A stretch of DNA of 64,000 bases. Source: Pseudoalteromonas arctica. Its GTDB lineage: Bacteria; Pseudomonadota; Gammaproteobacteria; Enterobacterales; Alteromonadaceae. Positions 19,214-28,457 of the stretch are shown one piece after another. Location: assembly GCF_012927645.1 (NCBI RefSeq), contig NZ_JABBMT010000002.1, forward strand, positions 62,001-126,000, given 5' to 3'. Position numbers and translations under genes: made by a program. The notes under the pieces are model-generated. The model worked only from the letters and a program-made list of their open reading frames with translations. It did no database searches and was not told where the DNA came from. Positions within the stretch are counted from its first letter, which is position 1, and each line of letters opens with the position of its first letter.

Positions 19214-19756
19214 TTGTCTCTCTTTTAGATCTAAAGGTTAATATATTGTTGTTTTTACATCAGAGTAAATTAAAGCGCAAGCATAAATTTGTTACCTAAA
19301 ATAAAAACAGTAATTTTAAATATTTGTTATATTAATCTTATAGTTAATAATTTAAGCACATAAAATCTATTAAAAAATAATTTTAACCCTAAAAATACAA
19401 CACGTTAGATTAACATTAACTTATCAAATAAACCTTTTTAGGTTACAAGCTTTATTGCAATAAAAAACACTCACAATTAATTGAGACAGTGAAGTATTGC
19501 AGGCGATGACTTGGGTATAGTTACTACACAGAAACGGCAATGAACACTTTTTGCTCACCACCTCTGAGCTTACTTTATTTTCTATTGGATCTGCATTTTG
19601 GAGGATATTGTTAGACGCGCTGACTTTATGGTTGATGCTGTGAAAATAATACTCGCAATAAACTCACGCTTAAAGTGAGCGTTATTTAAACACACCATGT
19701 ATAACAAAGTAATAACCGCACGAGTGCATAAAGAACTGACTAAGGCGGTTATTATA
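19214..19756. other. Intergenic region without a supported gene
   Basis: About 540 bp. The first 250 bp (19220-19470) are very A+T-rich and should hold the promoter of the protease operon. The remainder has short open stretches on both strands, including a plus-strand run LEDIVRRADFMVDAVKI near 19600-19650 that ends in a stop and has no start; it may be a gene remnant but I cannot name it. A short stem CTCAC/GTGAG lies near 19660-19680. Confidence 0.4.
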
Positions 19757-20794
19757 TTAGTCAAAAGTATGATGGCGCGTCACACTAAACCGATTAAGAA
19801 TATGATGCATAATATACACTGCACATAAACTCACGATTATCGCAACCGATACTGACGAAAACCGATAAAGCGCACTGTAAACCAAGTCTTGTCCTGGGCC
19901 TAAGGACTGACCAAATAAAATTCCAAAGGTGGTGATAATACCAAAACCAACACCAGGGATCCCGCCACCGACAATATGATAACGGCTAAATATAAAGGTC
20001 AAAATCCATAATATTAGCGCCGGGAAAAGTAAAATGTCCGTGTGGTTATATAAAAATAACTGCGACACCAGCGCCAAGTTACAGCCAATTAAAGTACCGA
20101 TAGCTCGTTGCCAGCCAGCCATTCCCGCGGCTTTCCAACACAGCGGAAACAAAATTAAAATCGAGGCTGCTTGCGCTGAAATTGAATCTTGTAAATCAAA
20201 CACCTGAAACAGTACAAATGATAACGTTGCTACCGTTGCACATAACAGTACCTCATGGCGAATGCTCTCTTTTGCTTTAGTTGGCATTACGCGACCTTGA
20301 CGAGGCGCAACATCAGGAAACATAAAGTGCATTAATACCGCGGTCAGTACAGTGACTAAAACCGCTAAGCCATTACTTATAATGAGCGGATAAATACTGG
20401 TGCCATTGCCAACGTAACTAGCAAAGTGGAGCTGAATAGATAAACTCACGACCCCCAAAGCACCGAACAAAAAGTTAGCACCACGACTCATTTGATAAAA
20501 CAAAAACGCAAATGCTAAAAAGCTCAACATGGTCATAACTATAGGTAAATGCGAAAACAACCCTTGCACAATCAGCACAAATAAAGCACTAAATACGGCA
20601 CTGGCAAAAAACTGACGAATTATATGCGCATTTAAAATCGGTACTAAACCCAGTAACAACATTGGATAAATGGTAAAGAAAATCCCATTAGGCCAGTTCA
20701 TTAACTTACATAGACTAAAACCCAGCGCGCTACCGCCAGCAATGCGCAGTGCCTGTCTTAGGCCATTTTTATCAAGGGCATATGGTGCTGACAT
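19757..20794 (-). CDS. FUSC/DUF2955-type membrane protein (aromatic-acid efflux-like)
   Basis: This 345-residue polytopic protein has about ten hydrophobic segments, starting after a short cytoplasmic N-terminus (MSAPYALDKNGLRQALRIAG). The overall pattern and the phrase FSLCKLMNWPNGIFFTIYPM are typical of the DUF2955/FUSC superfamily, which includes AaeB-like efflux components. GGAGGC upstream of the ATG is a strong ribosome binding site. The HlyD-type gene lies 9 bp upstream, so the two probably form an inner-membrane pump with a periplasmic adaptor. The substrate is unknown; AaeB relatives export aromatic carboxylic acids. Confidence 0.85.
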   Translation of the reverse strand: MSAPYALDKNGLRQALRIAGGSALGFSLCKLMNWPNGIFFTIYPMLLLGLVPILNAHIIRQFFASAVFSALFVLIVQGLFSHLPIVMTMLSFLAFAFLFYQMSRGANFLFGALGVVSLSIQLHFASYVGNGTSIYPLIISNGLAVLVTVLTAVLMHFMFPDVAPRQGRVMPTKAKESIRHEVLLCATVATLSFVLFQVFDLQDSISAQAASILILFPLCWKAAGMAGWQRAIGTLIGCNLALVSQLFLYNHTDILLFPALILWILTFIFSRYHIVGGGIPGVGFGIITTFGILFGQSLGPGQDLVYSALYRFSSVSVAIIVSLCAVYIMHHILNRFSVTRHHTFD

Positions 20795-20803
20795 GTTGCC
20801 TCC

Positions 20804-21865
20804 TTAATAAATAAAATGCAGTAAGCTAATCATACGGATCTGTGCACTTGCACACCATTGGCCTATTGTTGATTCTGGTAATAACTGCACTGTAGCCCGT
20901 GCCCCACTGGGTAACTTACTCAGTAATTGCGGCTGTTCTAAATTTATATGAATACGTTGACGCTGCGCATCCCGCACCCAGCGATTGCTGTTTTCGGTGC
21001 TACTAAGTAAGCCATTCGCACTGATTTGACCATCACTCACACCGGCTTCAAATGAGCTGATATTGGCGTCAAAAACCTGTCCAGGTAACGCATCAAATGT
21101 CACTTTAGCACCGCTACCTAAGGCAAAATTTGCCAATGATTTTTCACGAAAATCAGCCACTAAATCAGCTTTATTTGCCACAATGGCTAACATTGGCAGG
21201 CCTTTATTCGCAAAGGTTCCGGTGCTCACTTGCAAGTTTGCGACTTTACCATCAGTATCCGCACTCACTGTGCTGTACGATAAATTAAGCTCTGCCTGAG
21301 CCAATTGATTCTGCGCATGACGTAACGCAAGGTTGTCACTGCCTAATTGACCGCGTGCTAATTTGGCCTCAGTTAATTGCGCCTCAATTGCCGCGACATT
21401 AGCTTTACTTGATTGAAAGTTCGCATTGATGGTTTCATATTCTTGCTCTGAAATAGAGCGTTTTTTCAATAAGGATTCACTGCGATCAAATAACAACTTT
21501 TGCTCATGCAATTTGGCATTACCCGCAGCCAACTGAGCCTCAATTGCTTTAACGCTGCTATCTAAGCGCTGATTTTGTAACTGCGCATCAGCAAAAGCCA
21601 ATTGCGCTTGTTCAACCGCTAATTGAAAGGGTGCCGCTTCAATTAAAAATAATGGCTGGCCTTTTTTTACCGCTTGATTATTGTTCACCAATACTTGATT
21701 AACACGGCCACTAACTTGCGGGGTAACTTGTACTACAGGATGATACACCCGCGCTTGTGGCGTCACCGGTAAATACATATCAGCCACGACAAAATAGGCA
21801 AATAATAGGATAAACCCAACTAATGAGATTTTTACATAACGGGCAAATTTTTGATCAGGTGTCAT
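20804..21865 (-). CDS. HlyD/EmrA-family periplasmic adaptor (membrane fusion protein)
   Basis: This 353-residue protein has one N-terminal transmembrane anchor (ISLVGFILLFAYFVVADMYL), a biotinyl-lipoyl-like half (VYHPVVQVTPQVSGRV, VLVNNNQAVKKGQPLFLIEA), an alpha-helical hairpin of about 110 residues rich in Ala/Gln, and a beta-barrel part (STVSADTDGKVANLQVSTGT). This is the standard order of HlyD-type adaptors. It lies 3 bp after the MarR gene and 9 bp before the FUSC-type gene, making a three-gene operon. Confidence 0.92.
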   Translation of the reverse strand: MTPDQKFARYVKISLVGFILLFAYFVVADMYLPVTPQARVYHPVVQVTPQVSGRVNQVLVNNNQAVKKGQPLFLIEAAPFQLAVEQAQLAFADAQLQNQRLDSSVKAIEAQLAAGNAKLHEQKLLFDRSESLLKKRSISEQEYETINANFQSSKANVAAIEAQLTEAKLARGQLGSDNLALRHAQNQLAQAELNLSYSTVSADTDGKVANLQVSTGTFANKGLPMLAIVANKADLVADFREKSLANFALGSGAKVTFDALPGQVFDANISSFEAGVSDGQISANGLLSSTENSNRWVRDAQRQRIHINLEQPQLLSKLPSGARATVQLLPESTIGQWCASAQIRMISLLHFIY

Positions 21866-21868
21866 TCT

Positions 21869-22345
21869 TTATTTCTCTTGGCTTAAAAGTTTTAAACAAC
21901 GGCGCGCATTCTCTTCCATTTGTACTAGTCCATAAGCCATCGTATCTAATTGTTCAGTCGTTAGCCCTGCATATAGTTGCTGCTTAACATCGACGATCAA
22001 CACTTTAAGTGTATTGAGCAATTGCTGACCTTGCTCAGTAAAATAAATTTTTCTACTGCGTTTGTCGTCCTCATCAACGCATCGAATAATTAACTGTTGC
22101 TGCTCTAGCTGTTTAACAGTTCGAGTTAACGAAGGCATTTCAATCCCTAAGCTGTGGGCTAACAGTTGTTGTGTTGCTCCCTCTGTCAGGTGGTTTATGT
22201 GGATCATCGCAATCCAACGCGATTGTGTTAAACCTAACGGCTCGACTACTGCAGTGATCGCTTCTCGACACAAACGATGTACGCGGCCCATATTGCCGCA
22301 TAGGGTTAAATCTAACGTTTCATGAAAAGGAATTGGTGAAGTCAT
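21869..22345 (-). CDS. MarR-family transcriptional regulator
   Basis: The start was chosen at the ATG at 22343-22345 because GGAG precedes it at the right distance, so the first four residues of the longer frame (MEYV) are dropped. The 158-residue protein has the MarR winged-helix layout: ITAVVEPLGLTQSRWIAMIHI, the recognition helix region LAHSLGIEMPSLTRTVKQLE, and the wing VDEDDKRSRKIYFTEQG. It heads the HlyD-FUSC operon, and two palindromes 17 bp upstream are its probable operators. It should repress the pump operon and release DNA on binding an aromatic or phenolic ligand, as is usual for the family. Confidence 0.92.
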   Translation of the reverse strand: MTSPIPFHETLDLTLCGNMGRVHRLCREAITAVVEPLGLTQSRWIAMIHINHLTEGATQQLLAHSLGIEMPSLTRTVKQLEQQQLIIRCVDEDDKRSRKIYFTEQGQQLLNTLKVLIVDVKQQLYAGLTTEQLDTMAYGLVQMEENARRCLKLLSQEK

Positions 22346-22361
22346 AACATACTCCATTTAT

Positions 22362-22399
22362 TTAGCATGCTAACTAGTTTACGATAGTTAGCGTGCTAA
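22362..22399 (-). promoter_or_regulatory. Double palindromic operator of the MarR-HlyD-FUSC operon
   Basis: TTAGCATGCTAA (22362-22373) is a perfect 12-bp palindrome. TTAGCGTGCTAA (22388-22399) is the same with one mismatch. The centres are 26 bp apart, about 2.5 helical turns, so two dimers would sit on different faces. They lie 17-54 bp before the MarR start codon, where a promoter is expected. Confidence 0.8.
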
Positions 22400-22584
22400 G
22401 TAAATTAACTTATTTACCTAAGTGCTGTAACAAACGAGGGAAACATTAAAAATTGAGTAGATTGGCGGGTAAGTACTGATCAGTGAGTATTTTTGTATCG
22501 CTTGGCCAGTCTTTATTAACTTTAAAACCACGACTTATTTAATATTATCTAGCCAAGGCGCAATGAATAAGTAAAGTAATAAAA

Positions 22585-22613
22585 TTAAAACGCTGCACTT
22601 ATGCGCAGCGTTG
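22585..22613 (-). terminator. Rho-independent terminator of the haem receptor gene
   Basis: Arms AACGCTGC (22589-22596) and GCGCAGCGTT (22603-22612) form a stem followed leftward by TTTTAATTTTATT. It lies 9 bp after the stop of the TonB receptor gene. Confidence 0.85.
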
Positions 22614-22621
22614 ATTACGTT

Positions 22622-24703
22622 TTAAAACTGATAACTTACGCGGGCAGAAAAGTTACGCCCGGGCTGAGTATATTGGCTAAAATCAGCCCCCTGAGATTGC
22701 CCTGCAATCAGTTCAAAGGGTACATATTTTTTATCTAGCAAATTAATTACACCCACATTTAGCTGCCATGTTTGCCATTCATAACTTGCGTATAAATCCA
22801 CAATACCGTAACCATATCCTTGCGTTGTTTTATCACCACTTGCATCTCGTACTACATCAGACTGTGATTTAGCAAAGCGCCATGCTGCGGTCCAATCAAT
22901 ATCGCCAAGTGCTGTTGTTAACTGTATTGAACCGTTTAATGGACTGATACTGGTTAACGGCTCGTCTGTTTCTTTGTTTTCACCTTCAACATATGCAACA
23001 TTTGCCTCAAGTAAAACATCATCGCTTACATGCATCAACATGCTCGCTTCAACACCGCTGATCTGTGTTTCACTAATATTTTGGTATTGGTAAAAAGTTT
23101 TATTTACATTCGGTATGAACGTTGGCTCAACACCTGCAATTGCAACATCAATAAAGTCATCGTAAGCGGCGTAAAATGCGCTTAAAGTAACGTTTATATC
23201 ATTACCAGAAAAGCGCATACCAAGCTCATATGAGTCGCTGCTTTCGGGTGCTAAATCTGCATTTGGTAATATTTGATAAAATGGTTCAACACCATGGCTT
23301 TGATACGCTTGATCATGCGGGGGAATTTTAAAGCCACGTACATATTGCCCATACCAAGATAAATTATCATTAACTTGATAAATCATCCCAAGTTTTGGTG
23401 AAAACGCAGATTCGGTAATGTCATCAAGCTCAGCATCGCTATAAAGATCATCATTTTTAGCTGCTAATGAATAATAATCAAAGCGTACACCTGCAATTAA
23501 AGACCACGCGCTATTTGCAAATTTAATATTGTCTTGCATAAAAACGCCCACTAAAGAAGTATCAGCGCCAGGAAAAGCTTTTTGCTTTTGAGCTGTAAAA
23601 TCGACTTTTCCATCAGCCAATAAGCGTGTTTTATAACGTGGACGTGTTGTATCGTATATATCTACGTCAGCACCATAAACAACGTTGTGGGTCGCATCTT
23701 GTAAGGCTATTTTTTTATTAAATACAGCCCTTAACCCTAAAATATCTTGTTCAAAGCGATAGTCGTTGTAATCTGTATGCGCTGCTGTAGCACTAATTTG
23801 ATCACTTTGCTGCTCATAACGACTAAACGATACTTGCCAATGCCATTGATCAAACGCTGCTGTGGCGGCTTTTGAGTCGTAATCCAGCGCTAGCGACCAA
23901 TTAGTGTTTTCGTCTTCAGTTTCTTGCCTTCCTTTGGTGATTACTTGTTCAGTAGTTTGATTAAAATAATCTAAGGTGTATTTTAACGTGCGCTGTTCAT
24001 CAAGTTGCTGCTCTAGTTTAACCAATAACGAATCTGATTTAGCATCATAACCAGGTAGGTTGTCAGTAAAGTTTTGTACTTCTTCGCTATCTCTGTGGCT
24101 ATAAACGGCACTAACACCTAAATCTCCCAAATCTTTAGCTGCAGTAATATCTACCGACATTTGATTACTCTGACCTTGATAGCCAAGCGCCACTTGAGCA
24201 AAACTATTTTCGTTTAATAAATAATCACTCGGATCTTTAGTGGTGATCACCACAATACCACCCAGTGCATCTGAGCCATACAATGAAGACGCGGCTCCCT
24301 TGGCGACTTCAACTTGCTTTATCCCAGCGACATCAAAATAGCTACGACCAACCAAATAGCCGTCTCCGCCAGCATAACCATCGTTAGTTCGACGGCCATC
24401 TTTAATAAACACCACGCGGTTACCACCAACTCCTCTAATTGAAAGCGTTTGAGCCGCAGAGCCACTGCCCGTGCTTGATATACTGGGGTCATAACGAAAC
24501 ATTGTTTGTAAATCAACAGCCAATTTACGCTCTATGTCTTGCTCTGTAATCACAGTTACAGAGCCTGTTACGTCTTCAAGTTTTTGTTCAAACCGAGAAC
24601 CACTGACAACAATATGCTCACCAATTATCTCCTCGGCAATGGCAGAGCCCGAACCAAGTAGTAACGTTGCTAAAGCAGTAAGTTGAAAAGAAGGAAAATT
24701 CAC
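22622..24703 (-). CDS. TonB-dependent haem/haemoglobin-type outer-membrane receptor
   Basis: This 693-residue protein has a signal peptide (MNFPSFQLTALATLLLGSGSAIA), a TonB box-like segment (EHIVVSGSR), a plug domain (VTGSVTVITEQDIERKLA; IRGVGGNRVVFIKDGRR; GSDALGGIVVITTK) and a beta-barrel ending in FSARVSYQF with the terminal aromatic residue. Size and plug sequence fit the haemoglobin/transferrin/lactoferrin receptor family. It is divergent from the hmuTUV-hugZ genes with Fur-box-like sequence between, so it is most likely the receptor that feeds haem to that ABC transporter. Confidence 0.92.
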   Translation of the reverse strand: MNFPSFQLTALATLLLGSGSAIAEEIIGEHIVVSGSRFEQKLEDVTGSVTVITEQDIERKLAVDLQTMFRYDPSISSTGSGSAAQTLSIRGVGGNRVVFIKDGRRTNDGYAGGDGYLVGRSYFDVAGIKQVEVAKGAASSLYGSDALGGIVVITTKDPSDYLLNENSFAQVALGYQGQSNQMSVDITAAKDLGDLGVSAVYSHRDSEEVQNFTDNLPGYDAKSDSLLVKLEQQLDEQRTLKYTLDYFNQTTEQVITKGRQETEDENTNWSLALDYDSKAATAAFDQWHWQVSFSRYEQQSDQISATAAHTDYNDYRFEQDILGLRAVFNKKIALQDATHNVVYGADVDIYDTTRPRYKTRLLADGKVDFTAQKQKAFPGADTSLVGVFMQDNIKFANSAWSLIAGVRFDYYSLAAKNDDLYSDAELDDITESAFSPKLGMIYQVNDNLSWYGQYVRGFKIPPHDQAYQSHGVEPFYQILPNADLAPESSDSYELGMRFSGNDINVTLSAFYAAYDDFIDVAIAGVEPTFIPNVNKTFYQYQNISETQISGVEASMLMHVSDDVLLEANVAYVEGENKETDEPLTSISPLNGSIQLTTALGDIDWTAAWRFAKSQSDVVRDASGDKTTQGYGYGIVDLYASYEWQTWQLNVGVINLLDKKYVPFELIAGQSQGADFSQYTQPGRNFSARVSYQF

Positions 24704-24711
24704 ATTAACTC

Positions 24712-24800
24712 CAAATGATAATTGTTGTTATTAAGTAGGGGAGGGATGTTACAACTAACTAAAAATAAGATCAATTGTTTATGATAATCATTTTCATTTG
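24712..24800. promoter_or_regulatory. Divergent promoter region with two Fur-box-like sites
   Basis: GATAATCATTTTCATTTG (about 24783-24800) matches the repeated GATAAT hexamer pattern of Fur boxes well. AATGATAATTGTTGTTATTA (about 24714-24733) is a weaker match next to the receptor start. One site is placed to control each direction, which predicts iron-repressed transcription of both haem operons. Confidence 0.7.
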
Positions 24801-24845
24801 CATTGGAATGAGTATAATAATCGAAAATAATAATTGGAGTTTTTT

Positions 24846-25655
24846 ATGAGATACCTTTTTATATTGATTTTATTGACAACTCACCCTCTAAGCGCACAGG
24901 AGCGTATAGTGAGTGCAGGCGGTACATTAACTGAAATTATTTTTGCTTTAGATAAGCAAAATACCCTTGTCGCGGTGGATCAATCGAGCCTATATCCAAA
25001 GCAAGCGACACAGCTGGATCAAATTGGTTATTACCGTGATTTAGCCGCAGAAGGTGTACTTTCGGTGCGCCCAACTAAACTATTAGTACTTGAAGGAGCA
25101 GGACGATCACACGCGCTTGCACAAATAGAAGCCACTGGTGTAGAGCTTATCCACTATAAAAAACCTAACTCAATTAATGACTTACTAAATCTTGTTAAAC
25201 GCCTTGGTAAAGACTTAAATGCGAACGACAAAGCCCGCGCCCTCGTAGCCCAAATAAAAAACTCACTGCCTCCCAAAGCGACCAAAGAAACACACAGCGC
25301 GTTATTTTTACTCTCAGCTAATGAGCGCGGGCTTGTTGCTGCGGGCACTGACACGGTTGCTGACTTATTACTTGATTATGCTGGAGTCACTAATTTAGGC
25401 GCTACACACAAAGGTTTTAAAGTAATAAATAACGAAGTACTTGCCGTAAAACAGCCCGATTTTTTAATCGCACCAGCCCATGTTGTTTATAGCCTTGGCG
25501 GTAAAGAGGCTTTTTGTAATCAACCAACACTGCGCTTATTAACAGCTGCAAAGCAGTGCCGATTATTGGTGATGGATAGCCTGCTATCACTGGGAATGTC
25601 GCCGCGCATAGCCACGGGTATTAAAGAATTAAGCAACTATAAAGCCACCTTATGA
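24846..25655 (+). CDS. hmuT: Haem ABC transporter, periplasmic binding protein
   Basis: The start was placed at the ATG at 24846 with TTGGAG upstream; the frame extends 4 codons earlier only by a TTG. The 269-residue protein has a signal peptide (MRYLFILILLTTHPLSAQ) and a class III solute-binding fold with RIVSAGGTLTEIIFALDKQN, typical of HmuT/BtuF-like proteins, and DQSSLYP further on. It should carry haem across the periplasm to HmuUV. Its stop overlaps the permease start by 4 bp. Confidence 0.92.
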   Translation: MRYLFILILLTTHPLSAQERIVSAGGTLTEIIFALDKQNTLVAVDQSSLYPKQATQLDQIGYYRDLAAEGVLSVRPTKLLVLEGAGRSHALAQIEATGVELIHYKKPNSINDLLNLVKRLGKDLNANDKARALVAQIKNSLPPKATKETHSALFLLSANERGLVAAGTDTVADLLLDYAGVTNLGATHKGFKVINNEVLAVKQPDFLIAPAHVVYSLGGKEAFCNQPTLRLLTAAKQCRLLVMDSLLSLGMSPRIATGIKELSNYKATL

Positions 25656-26698
25656 ACACCCTAACTTTGAACCGTTTAAAGCCAGTTTCTATAACTGTAA
25701 ATCAAAAGTGGATGCTGCTAATTAGTATGTGCATTTTTGCGCTAGCACTACTGAGTATCGGTTATGGACCTGCAGGCTGGGATTGGCGTTTAGCCATCGC
25801 ATGGATTGCCCCAGAGTATTTTAATCAATTTGATGCGTTACAAATCAATGTGGTTACGCAAATACGTCTACCTCGATTTGTACTGGCTGTATTGGTTGGC
25901 TTAGTGCTTGCCCAAACAGGCGCGGCAACACAAGCTTTGTGTCGTAATCCTTTGGCCGATCCATCAATTATTGGTATTAGCGCAGGCGCAGCCATGGTCG
26001 CAGTCGCCTTTATAGCATTTAGCGCCCAGTTTAATTTTAATGCTCAACACTATTTACCTTATGCCGCATTTTTAGGGGCATTGTTAGTGACCTCTTTAGT
26101 GTATTTAATTGCTAAGCAGCATAGGCAGGTCAATATCACCACACTAATTTTAGTGGGAGTTGCGATCAATTCTTTATCCTTTGCTGTTATTGGCTTATTA
26201 AGCTATTTCGCTGACGATAGTGCGCTTAGATTAATTAACTACTGGACGATGGGCTCATTAGGTGGTGCCAATTGGGATGCCATAACTCAAGCAACACCAT
26301 TATTGCTACTGAGTATTCTTGGTCTGTGGCGACTCAAAGAACCGATGAACTTACTATTGATTGGTGAGTCTCAAGCACAGTATTTAGGTGTCAACACAGA
26401 CAAGCTTAAACTGTATGTCATTATACTCGTGGCATTAGGTGTTGGTGCCGTTGTAGCACTTACTGGCTTGATAGGTTTTGTTGGCTTAGTTGTGCCACAC
26501 ATTGCCCGTTTAATGGTTGGCCCGCATTTACGTAAAATGTTACCGCTGTGCATGTTATTAGGCGTTGTTGTGCTGCTGCTTTCTGACTGGTTAGCGCGTT
26601 TAGTTGTTATGCCTGCAGAGCTACCCATTGGTATTATTACCGCGCTACTTGGCGCACCTTTGTTTATTTATCTGATCATTAAAACTAAGCGAGGGTAA
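25652..26698 (+). CDS. hmuU: Haem ABC transporter, FecCD-type permease
   Basis: This 348-residue inner-membrane protein has about nine or ten transmembrane segments. The FecCD hallmarks are present: RLPRFVLAVLVGLVLAQTGA, the strongly conserved RNPLADPSIIGISAGA, and GLIGFVGLVVPHIARLMVGP near the C-terminus, which forms the coupling helix to the ATPase. It overlaps hmuT by 4 bp and is followed 2 bp later by hmuV. Confidence 0.95.
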   Translation: MNTLTLNRLKPVSITVNQKWMLLISMCIFALALLSIGYGPAGWDWRLAIAWIAPEYFNQFDALQINVVTQIRLPRFVLAVLVGLVLAQTGAATQALCRNPLADPSIIGISAGAAMVAVAFIAFSAQFNFNAQHYLPYAAFLGALLVTSLVYLIAKQHRQVNITTLILVGVAINSLSFAVIGLLSYFADDSALRLINYWTMGSLGGANWDAITQATPLLLLSILGLWRLKEPMNLLLIGESQAQYLGVNTDKLKLYVIILVALGVGAVVALTGLIGFVGLVVPHIARLMVGPHLRKMLPLCMLLGVVVLLLSDWLARLVVMPAELPIGIITALLGAPLFIYLIIKTKRG

Positions 26699-26700
26699 TA

Positions 26701-27489
26701 ATGATTACTTTTAATAATCTAAGTGTTGGTTTTGGCAATCACAGTGTTTTAACAAACATAAGTGGGCACATTGCAAAAGCTCAACTGGTAGCACTGATAG
26801 GCGAAAATGGTGCAGGAAAATCAACACTGCTGCATGCTTTAGCTGGGCATTATGACTTTAAAGGAGAAGTACGGTTTAATAATTACCCTCTGAGTACATT
26901 ATCTCAAGCACACTTAGCCACTCAACGAGCAGTAATGATGCAAAGCAATCTTGTTGGCTTTGATTTTAGTGTATTTGAGCTCATTGCAATGGGACGCTAC
27001 CCCTATGCCGAGTCTCTTAAAATGCAAGCTGAAAAAGTCCACAAGTATGCCGCACTCATGGACTTAACCCAGTACTTATCCCGCCGTGTCAGTAAGCTTT
27101 CAGGCGGTGAGCAACAGCGCGTTCATATGGCGCGTACTTTGGCTCAATTAGATGCTTTTTCTGCTCATACCAAGCCTAAATTGCTGCTGCTTGACGAACC
27201 TACATCAGCACTAGATATGCGCCATCAACATGCTCTATTGAGTTGTGTTAAAGCATTTGTAGAGCAGGGCAACAGTGCCATTATAGCCATTCACGATTTA
27301 AATTTGGCCAGCCTTTACGCAACCGACGCTATTTTATTACATGCTCAAAAAGTACTCGATAGCGGGTCAATAAACACAGTACTTACAGAATCTAATTTAC
27401 AACAAATGTACGCCATGAAACTGCATGTTAATTCTCATCCATATAACAATGCACCCATGGTTTTTTCTCAACGTCAGGAGTTTTCATGA
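26701..27489 (+). CDS. hmuV: Haem ABC transporter, ATP-binding protein
   Basis: A 262-residue ABC ATPase with Walker A GENGAGKST (near residues 34-42), a Q-loop around VMMQSNLVGFDFSVFELIAM, signature LSGGEQQRVHMARTLAQ, Walker B LLLLDEPTSALD and switch histidine IAIHDLNLA. HmuV-type length. It energises haem import through HmuU. It overlaps the following hugZ-like gene by 4 bp, so all four genes are one operon. Confidence 0.95.
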   Translation: MITFNNLSVGFGNHSVLTNISGHIAKAQLVALIGENGAGKSTLLHALAGHYDFKGEVRFNNYPLSTLSQAHLATQRAVMMQSNLVGFDFSVFELIAMGRYPYAESLKMQAEKVHKYAALMDLTQYLSRRVSKLSGGEQQRVHMARTLAQLDAFSAHTKPKLLLLDEPTSALDMRHQHALLSCVKAFVEQGNSAIIAIHDLNLASLYATDAILLHAQKVLDSGSINTVLTESNLQQMYAMKLHVNSHPYNNAPMVFSQRQEFS

Positions 27490-28223
27490 GAGAGCAAGCA
27501 TTAAGCGATGCACAAAAGCTGGTTTTTAAAACCCATGCTGGTGTTATGTCGACTATTTCTTACAACTTAAAAGGTTATCCGTTTGGTTCGGTAACCCCTT
27601 ATATGTGTGATGAACAGGGCCGCATCTACTTTTTTATCAGCGATATAGCCCAACACACTAAAAACTTAAAGCACGACTCTCGTATGAGCTTAACTATTTT
27701 TGATGCCGCTGATGACCGTGGCGACCAAAACGAACATGGCCGTGTAACTCTTGTAGGCGACGCTAGTGTGGTTCCTAGCGAACAAACCGAAGTACTGCTT
27801 AACAAATATATAGCTTTGTATCCAGAGGCTGCAAGCTACCGCAATGCGCATGATTTTCAGTTATGGCAATTAGATGTAGTGCGTGTGCGTTATATTGGTG
27901 GTTTTGGAAAAATATTTTGGCTTGAAAAAGATGAGTGGCAAAGCGCTGCTAAAAGCTGGGACGAAGATCAAGAACAAAGTATGATCACTCATATGAATGA
28001 AGATCATCAAAATGCAATGGCTCTAATATTAGCTCAGCATTATTGCGTATCAGATAATGCACCGGTTATGAGTGGCATACTGCCGCAGGGGTTTTATATT
28101 CAAAGCCAACAACGTAATTATTTTATTAGCTTTGAAAACGTGTGCGAGACACCACAAGCGGTGCGAAAAGCGCTTGTTGCCTTAACCACAAATGCTCGCA
28201 ATAGCACAGAAGAGCCAGCATAA
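27486..28223 (+). CDS. hugZ: HugZ-type haem oxygenase / haem utilisation protein
   Basis: This 245-residue protein has an N-terminal split-barrel domain of the pyridoxamine-5'-phosphate-oxidase fold (LVFKTHAGVMSTISYNLKGY, PFGSVTPYMCDEQG) and a C-terminal DUF2470-like domain with MITHMNEDHQNAMALIL, where HugZ proteins provide a haem-binding histidine. HugZ relatives degrade haem to release iron. As the last gene of the hmuTUV operon it completes the pathway from uptake to iron release. Confidence 0.9.
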   Translation: MREQALSDAQKLVFKTHAGVMSTISYNLKGYPFGSVTPYMCDEQGRIYFFISDIAQHTKNLKHDSRMSLTIFDAADDRGDQNEHGRVTLVGDASVVPSEQTEVLLNKYIALYPEAASYRNAHDFQLWQLDVVRVRYIGGFGKIFWLEKDEWQSAAKSWDEDQEQSMITHMNEDHQNAMALILAQHYCVSDNAPVMSGILPQGFYIQSQQRNYFISFENVCETPQAVRKALVALTTNARNSTEEPA

Positions 28224-28260
28224 GAAAACAAATAAATCACATGTGTGGTTATAACGCTTA

Positions 28261-28286
28261 GCACTACTGACCCAGTAGTGCATTTT
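28261..28286 (+). terminator. Probable terminator of the hmuTUV-hugZ operon
   Basis: GCACTACTG (28261-28269) pairs with CAGTAGTGC (28273-28281) around a 3-base loop, followed by ATTTT. The T-run is short, but position (38 bp after hugZ) and the perfect 9-bp stem support the call. Confidence 0.65.
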
Positions 28287-28457
28287 CGGCATCAGAGGCC
28301 GCAGTAACTAAACTGTGGCTGTAAAGCGTTTAAAACACCGTAGTTGCTGGATTAATATGCACAAAATAAAGTTTAATAAGAAAAAGAAATTTAAATAAAG
28401 CTTGTTATGTGGTTTAAGTTGCTGTTATCCTGCTCTGCATCGGGTTGATAGAAAGCC

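Noticed and set aside
19582..19764. 60-residue minus-strand ORF
   Set aside because: It overlaps the end of the FUSC-type gene, has no ribosome binding site and no recognisable sequence; treated as chance.
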